A stretch of DNA of 11,997 bases from Cyanobacteria bacterium OH_CBB_238. GTDB taxonomy: Bacteria > Cyanobacteriota > Vampirovibrionia > Gastranaerophilales > Gastranaerophilaceae. The stretch is taken from contig JAEYQN010000005.1 in the NCBI GenBank assembly GCA_023409995.1, forward strand, positions 1 through 11,997. Direction: 5' to 3'. Position numbers and translations under genes: made by a program. Each line of letters opens with the position of its first letter. Positions within the stretch are counted from its first letter, which is position 1. Positions 1 through 7,749 of the stretch are shown here, one piece after another. The notes under the pieces were generated by a model. That model was not told where the DNA came from. It saw only the letters and a list, made by a program, of their open reading frames with translations, and made no database searches.

Positions 1-428
1 TTGGAGAAGCGGGAATTACTTTATATACTATAGGAAGTATAAAGGACATACGAGGTGTTAGAAAATATGTTTCCGTTGATGGAGGTATGACAGATAATTT
101 AAGGCCAGCACTTTATCAAGCCTCTTATAATGCTTTAATAGCCAACAAGGCTTCTGAGGGAAAAAAGGATAAGGTTACAATATGCGGAAAATGCTGTGAA
201 TCAGGCGATATATTAATAAAAGATATATATTTGCCAAAGGCAAGCTCAGGAGATATACTAGCTGTTTTCTCAACAGGAGCATATGGCTACTCAATGGCAA
301 GCAACTACAACAGGGTTTTGAAGCCAGCCATGATACTTGTAAATGATGGAAAATCTGATATTATAGTAGAGAGACAGACATATGAACAAATGCTTGAATC
401 AGATGTAATTCCACAAAGACTCATTTAA
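1..428 (+). CDS. lysA: Diaminopimelate decarboxylase, C-terminal part (cut by left edge)
   Basis: This is the C-terminal part, about 141 residues, of a PLP-dependent decarboxylase that converts meso-diaminopimelate to L-lysine, the last step of lysine synthesis in the cytoplasm. The reading frame is open from base 3 and enters as GEAGITLYTIGSIKDI, followed by VSVDGGM. The ATG at 87 is therefore internal, even though the coding bases GGAGGT precede it. Family signatures are visible: RPALYQA, the active-site CGKCCESGDIL block (its Cys-Glu-Ser-Gly-Asp core helps form the active site across the dimer), and GAYGYSMASNYN near the PLP site. The PLP lysine and the N-terminal barrel lie outside the window. 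The stop codon is 13 nt before the cdaA ATG, so the two genes are probably cotranscribed. Lysine-forming LysA is more likely than ornithine or arginine decarboxylases of the same fold because of the CCESGD and SMASNYN blocks. Confidence 0.93.
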   Translation, partial: GEAGITLYTIGSIKDIRGVRKYVSVDGGMTDNLRPALYQASYNALIANKASEGKKDKVTICGKCCESGDILIKDIYLPKASSGDILAVFSTGAYGYSMASNYNRVLKPAMILVNDGKSDIIVERQTYEQMLESDVIPQRLI

Positions 429-441
429 TTAAGGTGCTTTG

Positions 442-1344
442 ATGCTTCAAGACTTTTACAGTTTTATAAAAATACCCATGCACAGTTTGAACTTTAAGTT
501 TAACTTGCTTAATATTGGTGAATTAGTTTTTATTGCAGTAGTTCTGCTTTTTACTTATAAAAGGTTTATCAAAAATACACAAGCAGAAAAATTAGTTAAG
601 GGTATTTTTATTTTGCTTTTAACTTGGGCATTTAGCGAGTTGCTTATAAAAATTGATCTGCAAATCATTGGCGTGTTTTTAAAAACACTTGTTAGTATAG
701 TTATTTTTAGTTTAGTTGTTGTTTTTCAGCCAGAATTAAGAAAGTTTTTAGGATTTCTCGGACAAACAGGCTTCATGGGAAGAAGCATGTTTGAAAATAA
801 TAAGCAAAATGTGTATGGAGATACTGACGTTGTAAAAGAGCTTATAGAAGCTATTAAATATTTTAGTAAAACTAAATGTGGTGCTTTGATTGTTTTGCAG
901 AGAAATAGTAATGAACTGGCATATCCAGAAGTAGGAACTAAAATTAATGCAGATATAACAACAGAATTAATAATAACAATATTTCACCCTAATACGCCAT
1001 TACATGATGGTGCTATGGTCATACAGGGTAATAAAATCCTTTCAGCAGGTGTTTTATTGCCTCTAACAGAAGACCCAAAACTTAGTTGGAGATACGGTAC
1101 AAGGCACAGGGCCGCAATTGGTATGAGTGAAGTTTCAGACTCTGCATGCTTAGTTGTTTCTGAAGAAACAGGAGATGTCTCAATTGCTATGGACGGAATA
1201 TTGAAAAAATATGAAGATATTTCTGATTTAAGAGTTGATCTTGAAAGCATTTTAGGCTTGGTTTCTCAAAGCGCTGATGATGAGAAAAAAATCCTTTTTA
1301 ACCTTATTAAAATTAAGAGTAAAAATAGAAAAGACAATGTATGA
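442..1344 (+). CDS. cdaA: Diadenylate cyclase (c-di-AMP synthase), membrane CdaA type
   Basis: This enzyme condenses two ATP into cyclic di-AMP, a second messenger controlling potassium and osmolyte balance and wall homeostasis. The 300-residue protein has three hydrophobic segments (about residues 22-39, 52-69 and 75-94), then a short linker and a DisA_N/DAC catalytic domain (about 115-270). Both catalytic signatures are intact: LHDGAMVI with DGA at 189-191, and GTRHRAAIGMSE with RHR at 221-223. The length fits CdaA (YbbP/DacA, TIGR00159 family) and not DisA. I start it at the ATG at 442, because AAGG at 431-434 is well spaced for it, and not at the TTG one codon upstream. The gene follows lysA by 13 nt, and its last bases overlap the next start (ATGA at 1341-1344). 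The Firmicutes partners cdaR and glmM do not follow it. As I recall, lysA-cdaA neighbourhood is typical of cyanobacteria. Confidence 0.95.
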   Translation: MLQDFYSFIKIPMHSLNFKFNLLNIGELVFIAVVLLFTYKRFIKNTQAEKLVKGIFILLLTWAFSELLIKIDLQIIGVFLKTLVSIVIFSLVVVFQPELRKFLGFLGQTGFMGRSMFENNKQNVYGDTDVVKELIEAIKYFSKTKCGALIVLQRNSNELAYPEVGTKINADITTELIITIFHPNTPLHDGAMVIQGNKILSAGVLLPLTEDPKLSWRYGTRHRAAIGMSEVSDSACLVVSEETGDVSIAMDGILKKYEDISDLRVDLESILGLVSQSADDEKKILFNLIKIKSKNRKDNV

Positions 1345-1964
1345 AAGCAATTAATGAAATACTAGAGCAAAAATTATTTGCAGTTATAAGAGTAAATGAT
1401 GGTGAAAAAGTTGTAGAAATAGCTGAAGCATTAAGAAAAGGCGGAATTAGGACAACAGAGATAATATTAGAAAACCAATCAGTGGTGGAAGCGGTTAAGC
1501 ATCTGTCATCAAATACTGATATTACAGTTGCAGCTGGCGGAATAATTACACAAAGACAGGCAAATATTGCGCTTTCAGCTGGGGCAAAGCTAATTGTTTC
1601 CCCTGTATTTCAGATGAACTTGGTTAGATTATGCCAAAGTAATCAAGTTCCACTAATAATGACGGCTACAACACCAAATGAAGCGTATTCCGCTTGGAAA
1701 GCGCGAACTTCCTTGATAAAAATTTATCCTACAAAGCCCATGGGGGGGGCAACATATGTTGAAGATCTACTTAGACCAATGCCTTTCTTAAATATTATTG
1801 CTACAGGAAATATTGAAATAGACGATTTTACAGACTATTTAGATGCAGGAGCAAAAGCTGTTGGAATTGGAAGATCTTTGTACTTAAAAGCTGATCCTAC
1901 AGAAATAACAGAAAGAGCAAAAACTGCAATTTTATTAAGGGATGACTATATAAAAAATACTTAA
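1341..1964 (+). CDS. KDPG/KHG aldolase-family protein (2-dehydro-3-deoxyphosphogluconate aldolase fold)
   Basis: This is a 207-residue class I aldolase of the Eda/KdgA family, which in known members cleaves KDPG or 4-hydroxy-2-oxoglutarate to pyruvate plus an aldehyde. Visible family blocks are FAVIRV (13-18), GGIRTTEIILE (34-44), the IVSPVF stretch, IKIYP with the expected Schiff-base lysine K127, GGATYVEDL, ATGNIEIDDF and AVGIGRSL. The general acid/base glutamate is kept (E40, matching E45 of the E. coli enzyme). By my hand alignment, two positions that bind the pyruvate carboxylate in E. coli Eda differ: Arg49 corresponds to E44 and Thr73 to G67. The substrate may therefore not be KDPG, and I give no gene symbol. 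No Entner-Doudoroff partner (edd, kdgK) is in the window. The start overlaps the cdaA stop as ATGA, without a clear Shine-Dalgarno site, so translational coupling is likely. A G8 run lies in the gene at 1742-1749. Confidence 0.8.
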   Translation: MKAINEILEQKLFAVIRVNDGEKVVEIAEALRKGGIRTTEIILENQSVVEAVKHLSSNTDITVAAGGIITQRQANIALSAGAKLIVSPVFQMNLVRLCQSNQVPLIMTATTPNEAYSAWKARTSLIKIYPTKPMGGATYVEDLLRPMPFLNIIATGNIEIDDFTDYLDAGAKAVGIGRSLYLKADPTEITERAKTAILLRDDYIKNT

Positions 1965-1980
1965 TGTATACGGGGATGTT

Positions 1981-3414
1981 ATGACTAAACTTATATTTGA
2001 AAAATCTATAAAAGATTCATTTGGAATTGAGCTTACTGATACTAAGTTAGATTTTAACTTTATTGATTCAGAATACTTAAACGACAGTGAAACAATTTTA
2101 CCTGAGTTGCCAGAAATTGAAGTAATGAGACACTTTAAGGAACTTTCTGATAAGAATTTTTGCATAGAAAAGGGCTTTTATCCTCTTGGTTCTTGCACAA
2201 TGAAATATAACCCTAAAGTAAATGAACTAACTGCTTCATTATTTGGATTTACTGATTTACATCCGAACCAGCCCGATGGTGATGCTCAAGGAGCACTTGA
2301 ACTTATGTATAAGTTGCAAGAATCGTTAAAAGAAATCACGGGAATGCACTCAATTTCTCTTCAGCCTGCAGCAGGTGCGCATGGTGAGTTATGTGGAATG
2401 ATGATTGTAAAAGAATATTTTAAAGCAATTGGTCAGAGTAGAAAAAAAGTTATTGTTCCTGATTCTGCACATGGAACAAACCCGGCAAGTGCTGCTATGT
2501 GTGGATTTGATATCGTTGAACTGAAATCCCTTCCAAATGGACAAGTTGACCTAGAGGCATTAAAAGAAATATTAGACGAGGATACAGCAGCAATTATGTT
2601 AACAAATCCCAATACTTTGGGATTATTTGAAGAACGCATTCTTGAAATATCAGAAATGGTACATTCAGTTGGGGGGCTTTTATATTATGATGGAGCTAAT
2701 TTGAATGCGATAATGGGGCATACAACGCCTGCAAAAATGGGATTTGACATAGTTCATGTTAACCTTCATAAAACTTTTGCAACTCCCCATGGTGGTGGTG
2801 GGCCGGGGGCAGGTCCAGTGGGAGTTATACAAGAATTATCAAAATATCTGCCTGTACCCACTATTGTACTTAATGACGGCATTTATTCACGTAATTATAA
2901 TATGCCTGATTCTATTGGGCAACTTAAATCATTTTACGGAAATTTTGGAGTGTTAGTTAGGGCTTATACATATATTTTGATGATGGGAAAATCTCTAAAA
3001 TTAGTAAGTGATAATGCTGTATTAAATGCTAATTATATGAAAGAAAAATTAAAAAATTCATTTTTATTGCCTCATGACAGCAAGTGTATGCATGAATTTG
3101 TATTGTCAGGTGATAAGCAAAAAAATAAAGGGGTAAACACGCTGGCAATTGCAAAAAGGCTTATGGATGCTAATTTTCATCCACCAACCGTGTATTTTCC
3201 ATTGATTGTTTCTGAAGCAATAATGATTGAACCAACTGAGACTGAATCTAAAGATAGATTAGATTCTTTTATTGATGAAATGCTTAAAATTGCAAATGAA
3301 GTTAATGTTTCGGCCGATACAGTATTAAATAGACCAGTTAATACACCGGTTAAAAAAGTTGATGAAACCCTGGCAGCAAGAAAACTTGACGTAGCTTATA
3401 AACCAATTAATTAG
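1981..3414 (+). CDS. gcvPB: Glycine dehydrogenase (decarboxylating) subunit 2, P-protein
   Basis: This is the PLP-carrying half of the split glycine cleavage P-protein. With GcvPA it decarboxylates glycine and passes the aminomethyl group to the lipoyl arm of GcvH. At 477 residues it is close to the usual length of the split subunit. Conserved blocks are PELPEIEVMRHF, GFYPLGSCTMKYNPKV (66-80), SLQPAAGAHGEL, PDSAHGTNPASA, the PLP-lysine block VNLHKTFATPHGGGG with K264, and FHPPTVYFPL near the C terminus. GGGG at 1972-1975 serves as ribosome binding site for the ATG at 1981. The gene lies 16 nt after the aldolase gene and likely shares its transcript. The usual neighbours gcvPA, gcvH and gcvT are absent on both sides, so the rest of the system must be encoded elsewhere. 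No glycine riboswitch fits in the 16-nt gap. The stop codon overlaps the aroE stop on the other strand. Confidence 0.97.
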   Translation: MTKLIFEKSIKDSFGIELTDTKLDFNFIDSEYLNDSETILPELPEIEVMRHFKELSDKNFCIEKGFYPLGSCTMKYNPKVNELTASLFGFTDLHPNQPDGDAQGALELMYKLQESLKEITGMHSISLQPAAGAHGELCGMMIVKEYFKAIGQSRKKVIVPDSAHGTNPASAAMCGFDIVELKSLPNGQVDLEALKEILDEDTAAIMLTNPNTLGLFEERILEISEMVHSVGGLLYYDGANLNAIMGHTTPAKMGFDIVHVNLHKTFATPHGGGGPGAGPVGVIQELSKYLPVPTIVLNDGIYSRNYNMPDSIGQLKSFYGNFGVLVRAYTYILMMGKSLKLVSDNAVLNANYMKEKLKNSFLLPHDSKCMHEFVLSGDKQKNKGVNTLAIAKRLMDANFHPPTVYFPLIVSEAIMIEPTETESKDRLDSFIDEMLKIANEVNVSADTVLNRPVNTPVKKVDETLAARKLDVAYKPIN

Positions 3415-4262
3415 CTCATAAGGTGCTCTAAAGCTGCAACTTTCATTTGACAAGCATCAGGTTTTTTATCCGTCCATATTTCAAAAGCCTTAGCAGCTTG
3501 GTGTACAAGCATGTCCAATCCACCAATTGTCTGTAATCCTTGTTTTTGAGCTATCTTTATAAGTTCTGTTTTGATCGGGTTATATACAATATCATAAACT
3601 ATTGCCGACTTATTCATTGTTGATAGTGCAGAACAATCAACCGGGGATAAATCCATTGCTTTACTTCTCATTCCAATTGGAGTTGTATTCACAACCATAG
3701 AATATTCGCTTAAATCATTAATATGCTGAATCTGTTTTGACACAATTTGAATATCGGGGAATGTGCTACGAACTATTGAGACCATGCTAGATGCATTGAT
3801 TATATTTCTTACGTAAAAGTCAATTTTTTTTACCCTTACTTGAGCAAAAGCCACTGCAGCAGCTCTTGCTGCTCCACCATTTCCTAATATAGCAACACTT
3901 TTACCTTCTAATGATTCTCTGATATTTTTAGGAACTGCTTCTAAAAAACCAAATACATCTGTATTGTAACCAGTTAGAGATTTATCATTCATTATTTTTA
4001 CTGTATTTGCACAGCCTGCAATATTTGAAATATTATCTACTTGATCCAAGAAAAGAGTTATTGGAACTTTATGAGGAATCGTGACGTTGAAGCCGCTAAA
4101 GCCATTAGCTTTTAAATATTTTACTCTGCTTATTAAAGACTCTGGATCTGTTTCAAGAATTTCATATGTACCTTCCACTCCAGTCGAAGCAAAAGCCGCA
4201 TTATGTATTACAGCAGACATTGAATGTGATAATGGATATCCAATTAAACCTAATTTAATCAT
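3411..4262 (-). CDS. aroE: Shikimate dehydrogenase (NADP+)
   Basis: This enzyme reduces 3-dehydroshikimate to shikimate with NADPH in chorismate (aromatic amino acid) synthesis. The 283-residue protein starts with MIKLGLIGYPLSHSMS, which carries the shikimate-binding serines. The catalytic lysine is K65 in FNVTIPHK, and the other substrate-site residues are N86 (GCANTV) and D102 (GYNTD). The NADP-binding loop is ILGNGGAARAAA (125-136), followed by VNTTPIGM, YDIVYNP and GLDMLVHQA. I chose the ATG at 4262 over an in-frame ATG at 4313. GGAAGA (4268-4273 on this strand) sits 5 nt before it, and the protein then begins exactly where the family usually does. The longer version would only add a 17-residue tail inside topA. 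The start overlaps the last 8 nt of topA, suggesting coupled translation. The 3' end overlaps gcvPB by 4 nt, tail to tail. Confidence 0.96.
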   Translation of the reverse strand: MIKLGLIGYPLSHSMSAVIHNAAFASTGVEGTYEILETDPESLISRVKYLKANGFSGFNVTIPHKVPITLFLDQVDNISNIAGCANTVKIMNDKSLTGYNTDVFGFLEAVPKNIRESLEGKSVAILGNGGAARAAAVAFAQVRVKKIDFYVRNIINASSMVSIVRSTFPDIQIVSKQIQHINDLSEYSMVVNTTPIGMRSKAMDLSPVDCSALSTMNKSAIVYDIVYNPIKTELIKIAQKQGLQTIGGLDMLVHQAAKAFEIWTDKKPDACQMKVAALEHLMS

Positions 4263-6507
4263 TTGAATCTTCCATATCTCTTGTGTAACTGCATTCTTTG
4301 CTAATACACTCAATTTTTTGTGCTTTTTTTGTTATTTTTTTAACTAAAATGCTTCCACACTCTGGGCATTTTTCGTCAATTGGCTCATTCCAAGACACAA
4401 AATCACACTCAGGATATTTGTTACATCCAAAAAATATCTTGCCATATTTTGATTTTTTATAAACAATTTCACCATCACATCCATCTTTAGGGCATTTAAC
4501 GCCCGTGGATTTAATAATTCTTTTCCTGTGCTTGCATTCATCGTTTGTACATTGTAGGTATGGACCATATGGACCTACTTTGTGAACCATATCACTCTTA
4601 CATTTTTCACATTTTTCGTCTGCTATTTTTTCTTGCGCATCCTGCATTTCACCATTTAGTGGCATCATTGTTTTACATTCTGGATAACCGGAACAGCCTA
4701 AGAATTGCGATCCAAACCTACTGGTTCTTACAATCATTGCTTTCCCACAATTTGGACAAACTTTTCCTGAGTCAATAACTACCTTTTCCATTTTCTCTTT
4801 CGCTGTAGTCACAGTCTCAATAAAAGGATCATAAAATTCTTTTAGAATTTTATTCCAAGTAGCTTTATCTTCGGCAATATCATCTAACTTTGATTCCATC
4901 ATTGCAGTGAACTCATAGTTCATTACATCAGAAAAATGGTTAACTAACTGAGTTGATACTGTCTTTCCCAATAGTGTTGGAGCAAGTGATTTTTCTTGTT
5001 TTTCAACATAACCTTTTTGTTGAATCTTTGAAATAATTGGAGCGTATGTACTGGGTCGACCAATTCCATGTTCTTCCATTGCTTTAACCAACGAGGCCTC
5101 AGTGAATCTTGGTGGCGGTTGGGTAAAGTGTTGCTTTGGGTTAACCTTTGAAAGTTCAACTGACTCACCTTCTTTAAAATCTGGAATATTCTTTAAGTCA
5201 TCAATATTTTCATCTGAATCATTGTAAACTTTTAAAAATCCATCAAAAATTATTTTACTAGATCCGAGTCTTAACGTGTAATCCCCAGCAGAGATTTCAA
5301 CGGAAGTATTTTTTACTTTTGCATTTTGCATTTGAGAGGAAACAAATCTGTCCCAAATAAGCTTATATAATCTATATTGCTCACTGGAAAGATAAGGTTT
5401 TAGACTCTCAGGTGTTTTATCGACATAAGAAGGTCTAATTGCCTCGTGAGCGTCTTGTACATTTTTCTTACCAGTCTTAACGTAAACATTAGGTGTTTTA
5501 GGATAATATTCTTCACCAAAAGAGTCAACAACGAACTCCTTTGCGGCAAGTTGTGCATCGTCAGATATTCTTACAGAATCCGTTCTCATATAAGTGATAA
5601 GACCAACGGGGCCATCACCACTAATATCAATACCTTCATATAACTTTTGAGCGACTTGCATAGTTTTTGATACGCCATAACCAAGTTTGTTGCTTGCTTC
5701 ACGCTGTAAAGTTGATGTTATAAATGGTGCAGAGGGCTTTCTTTGAGTATCTTTAAAAGATATTTTATCAACCTTGTAGTCAAGTCCTTTTTTAGTAAGC
5801 TCTTCAACTATTTTATTGGATTCTTGCTCGTTTTTTATTTCAACTTTTTTACCTTTGTACTTTGATAATTCAGCTTCAAATATTTTCTTATCTTTTATTA
5901 GGTCAGCAGATATTGTCCAATACTCTTGAGGAACAAAGGCTTCTATCTGAGACTCTCTTTCGCAAATCATTCTTAATGCAACACTTTGAACTCTTCCGGC
6001 TGAAAGTCTATTATTTCTGAGTTTTTCCCATAAAACAGGGCTTATTTTATAGCCAACTAATCTATCAAGTATTTGTCTGGTCTGTTGAGCCCTAACTTTT
6101 TGCATATCAATCGCTCTTGAATTTTCAACAGCAGATTTTATTGCTTTTGGCGTGATTTCGTTGAATTCGATTCTAAATATTCTATCGTCTGGTACGTCTA
6201 AAACTTGCCTTACGTGCCAGGCAATAGCTTCTCCTTCTCTGTCAGGGTCGGATGCTAAAAATATTTTGTCTGATTTTTTTGCTGCATCATTTAGTTTTTT
6301 TACAACAGCTTCTTTCTCGGGTATCACAACAAAAGACGGTGAAAAATCCTGCGCAACGTCAAATCCTAGTACTTTAGGAGGGAAATCTCTTATATGCCCG
6401 TAACTTGCCTCTATTTGATAATTATCACCTAGTATTTTTTTTATAGTCTTAGATTTTGCTGGTGACTCAACTATAACTAATGCTTTTTCGTTTTTTTTCT
6501 TTGCCAT
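4255..6507 (-). CDS. topA: DNA topoisomerase I (type IA)
   Basis: This type IA topoisomerase relaxes negatively supercoiled DNA by cutting one strand through a 5'-phosphotyrosine. The 750-residue protein opens with a Toprim domain: ALVIVESPAKS with E14, and ASDPDREGEAIAWH with D87, D89 and E91 binding Mg. The active-site tyrosine is Y306 in LITYMRTDS. HGIGRPSTYAPII marks the later core. The C terminus carries four Cys4 zinc-ribbon repeats starting near residues 584, 633, 672 and 714 (CPNC, CEKC, CPKDGC, CPEC). Only the last has a non-canonical spacer rich in lysine. The start at 6507 follows dprA by 6 nt and has only a weak GAGA site, so reinitiation after dprA is plausible. An A8 run sits in the first codons (6491-6498). 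The order dprA-topA is shared by many bacteria. Confidence 0.98.
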   Translation of the reverse strand: MAKKKNEKALVIVESPAKSKTIKKILGDNYQIEASYGHIRDFPPKVLGFDVAQDFSPSFVVIPEKEAVVKKLNDAAKKSDKIFLASDPDREGEAIAWHVRQVLDVPDDRIFRIEFNEITPKAIKSAVENSRAIDMQKVRAQQTRQILDRLVGYKISPVLWEKLRNNRLSAGRVQSVALRMICERESQIEAFVPQEYWTISADLIKDKKIFEAELSKYKGKKVEIKNEQESNKIVEELTKKGLDYKVDKISFKDTQRKPSAPFITSTLQREASNKLGYGVSKTMQVAQKLYEGIDISGDGPVGLITYMRTDSVRISDDAQLAAKEFVVDSFGEEYYPKTPNVYVKTGKKNVQDAHEAIRPSYVDKTPESLKPYLSSEQYRLYKLIWDRFVSSQMQNAKVKNTSVEISAGDYTLRLGSSKIIFDGFLKVYNDSDENIDDLKNIPDFKEGESVELSKVNPKQHFTQPPPRFTEASLVKAMEEHGIGRPSTYAPIISKIQQKGYVEKQEKSLAPTLLGKTVSTQLVNHFSDVMNYEFTAMMESKLDDIAEDKATWNKILKEFYDPFIETVTTAKEKMEKVVIDSGKVCPNCGKAMIVRTSRFGSQFLGCSGYPECKTMMPLNGEMQDAQEKIADEKCEKCKSDMVHKVGPYGPYLQCTNDECKHRKRIIKSTGVKCPKDGCDGEIVYKKSKYGKIFFGCNKYPECDFVSWNEPIDEKCPECGSILVKKITKKAQKIECISKECSYTRDMEDSND
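4268..4273 (-). promoter_or_regulatory. Shine-Dalgarno site setting the aroE start
   Basis: GGAAGA on the - strand lies 5 nt before the aroE ATG (4262), inside the last codons of topA. It decides for the 283-residue product over the 300-residue frame. Confidence 0.75.
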
Positions 6508-6513
6508 TTTTCT

Positions 6514-7623
6514 CTATATAACCGCAAGGGAAATATATTTACCTCCCTCAATCTGTTTAACTAATCCTCTTATCTCTAGCTTAGTTAATATTACCATTAA
6601 ATCAGCAATATTCAAGCTTAAATCTATCAATAGTTCATCTACTGTTGACGAATCCCTTTGTATAGCACTTAAAACAATAGTTTCTATATGCGTTTCGGGG
6701 GTCTTAAATGTCTCAAAATTTGATGATTGTTGTTTTGCCACGTATGTCCAATTCAAAGTATCAAGAACATCTTCTGCAGATGTAACAAGAGAAGCACCAT
6801 CTTTTAGTAATTTATATATGCCTTCTGTATTTGGGTTCGAAATTAATCCAGGGATGCACATTAGTTCTCGACCATGCTCTAATGCCAATTTTGCTGTAAT
6901 TAAGGCACCACTTTTTATTGCTGCTTCGGCAACTAGCGTTCCATAAGATAAACCGCTTACAATTCTATTTCTGTGAGGAAATCGCCAAGAAATAGGTTCA
7001 GCCGTGGGCCAATACTCTGATATTACAGCTCCCTGCCCATCTTTTATTCTATTAAATAAGCCTTTATTCGACTTAGGATATATGTGGTTAAAACCACCAC
7101 CAAGGACTGCAATTGTTTTTAAATTTGAATCTAAAGCTGCGTTATGAGCAACGGTATCAATTCCTGCTGCCAAGCCCGATACAATGCAAATATCTGTAGT
7201 TCCTAGGTCATAAATTATTTGAGTTAAAACTTCTTTTGAATTTTGACTTGCTTTTCGAGAACCAACCACTGCAAGAGTTTTGTTCAAATTACATTGAGTC
7301 AAATCACCTTGTACAAAAATTGTTGTAGGTGGATTATATATATGTTTCAATATTTCAGGGTAATCACTTGAATCAAATGTTATATAGTCGATTTCTTGGT
7401 TTAGAATATATGACTCGCAGGAGTCAGGATCAACCTTTTTTCGTTCTTCCAAAAAATTATCAAGTTGTTTCTTAGTTATTTTATCAACTTTTATTAGCTC
7501 ACTGACATCAGCTTGCCAAGCTAATTCAATGTCTAAAAAATGTTCATATAATCGCTGAGTAAACGTGCTACTTGTTTTTTCCAAAGAAGCGAATGCCAGC
7601 CAATACTTGCCATTGTGTTCCAT
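6514..7623 (-). CDS. dprA: DNA-processing protein DprA/Smf
   Basis: DprA binds incoming single-stranded DNA during natural transformation and loads RecA on it. It is widely present even in species not known to be competent. The 369-residue protein has an N-terminal helical SAM-like region (about 1-100), a Rossmann-type DprA core and a C-terminal winged helix (about 312-369). Core signatures are VVGSRKAS (119-126), IVSGLAAGIDTVAH (147-160), AVLGGGFNHIYP (172-183) and FPHRNRIVSGLS (215-226), the last with the conserved Arg of the DNA-binding pocket. This is a full-length three-domain form. It is the first gene of the dprA-topA-aroE unit. The ATG at 7623 lacks a strong Shine-Dalgarno site, and I could not define a convincing sigma-70 promoter in the 66 nt upstream. 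No other competence gene is present in the window. Confidence 0.97.
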   Translation of the reverse strand: MEHNGKYWLAFASLEKTSSTFTQRLYEHFLDIELAWQADVSELIKVDKITKKQLDNFLEERKKVDPDSCESYILNQEIDYITFDSSDYPEILKHIYNPPTTIFVQGDLTQCNLNKTLAVVGSRKASQNSKEVLTQIIYDLGTTDICIVSGLAAGIDTVAHNAALDSNLKTIAVLGGGFNHIYPKSNKGLFNRIKDGQGAVISEYWPTAEPISWRFPHRNRIVSGLSYGTLVAEAAIKSGALITAKLALEHGRELMCIPGLISNPNTEGIYKLLKDGASLVTSAEDVLDTLNWTYVAKQQSSNFETFKTPETHIETIVLSAIQRDSSTVDELLIDLSLNIADLMVILTKLEIRGLVKQIEGGKYISLAVI

Positions 7624-7689
7624 AAGTATTAATTAACATACATTTGAATTTTTGTCCAGATTTTAACTAATATGAGCTAAATAAAATTT

Positions 7690-7711
7690 TTAGGCTTAAC
7701 TTGAAGCCTAA
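7690..7711 (-). terminator. Candidate intrinsic terminator after the small-protein gene
   Basis: A perfect 8-bp stem (TTAGGCTT / AAGCCTAA) encloses a 6-nt loop and lies about 40 nt past the stop at 7750. Read on the - strand it is followed by AAATTTTATTT, an imperfect U-tract. It would separate the small gene from dprA. The other 100 or so bases of the 7624-7749 gap show nothing else I can support. The weak U-tract limits certainty. Confidence 0.45.
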
Positions 7712-7749
7712 TGTACAGCGATGATTTAAAACTATAAAAAAGAAGAAAA

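Noticed and set aside
87..95. ATG at 87 preceded by GGAGGT as the start of the first gene
   Set aside because: The frame is open to the left edge and encodes LysA-family residues upstream, so this ATG is an internal Met in DGGM.
4263..4313. Longer N terminus for shikimate dehydrogenase
   Set aside because: The extra 17 residues lie inside topA, do not match the family, and the GGAAGA site points to the ATG at 4262.
5446..5643. Frames on the opposite strand within topA (also 4545-4778 and 6152-6403)
   Set aside because: They are shadows of a long, fully conserved gene and show no ribosome binding site or family motif.
6491..6498. A8 run at the start of topA as a phase-variable tract
   Set aside because: Lys codons in an AT-rich genome make such A runs common, and switching off an essential topoisomerase is implausible.
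7624..7689. Promoter for dprA
   Set aside because: TGGACA and several AT-rich -10-like hexamers occur, but none pair at acceptable spacing and quality.
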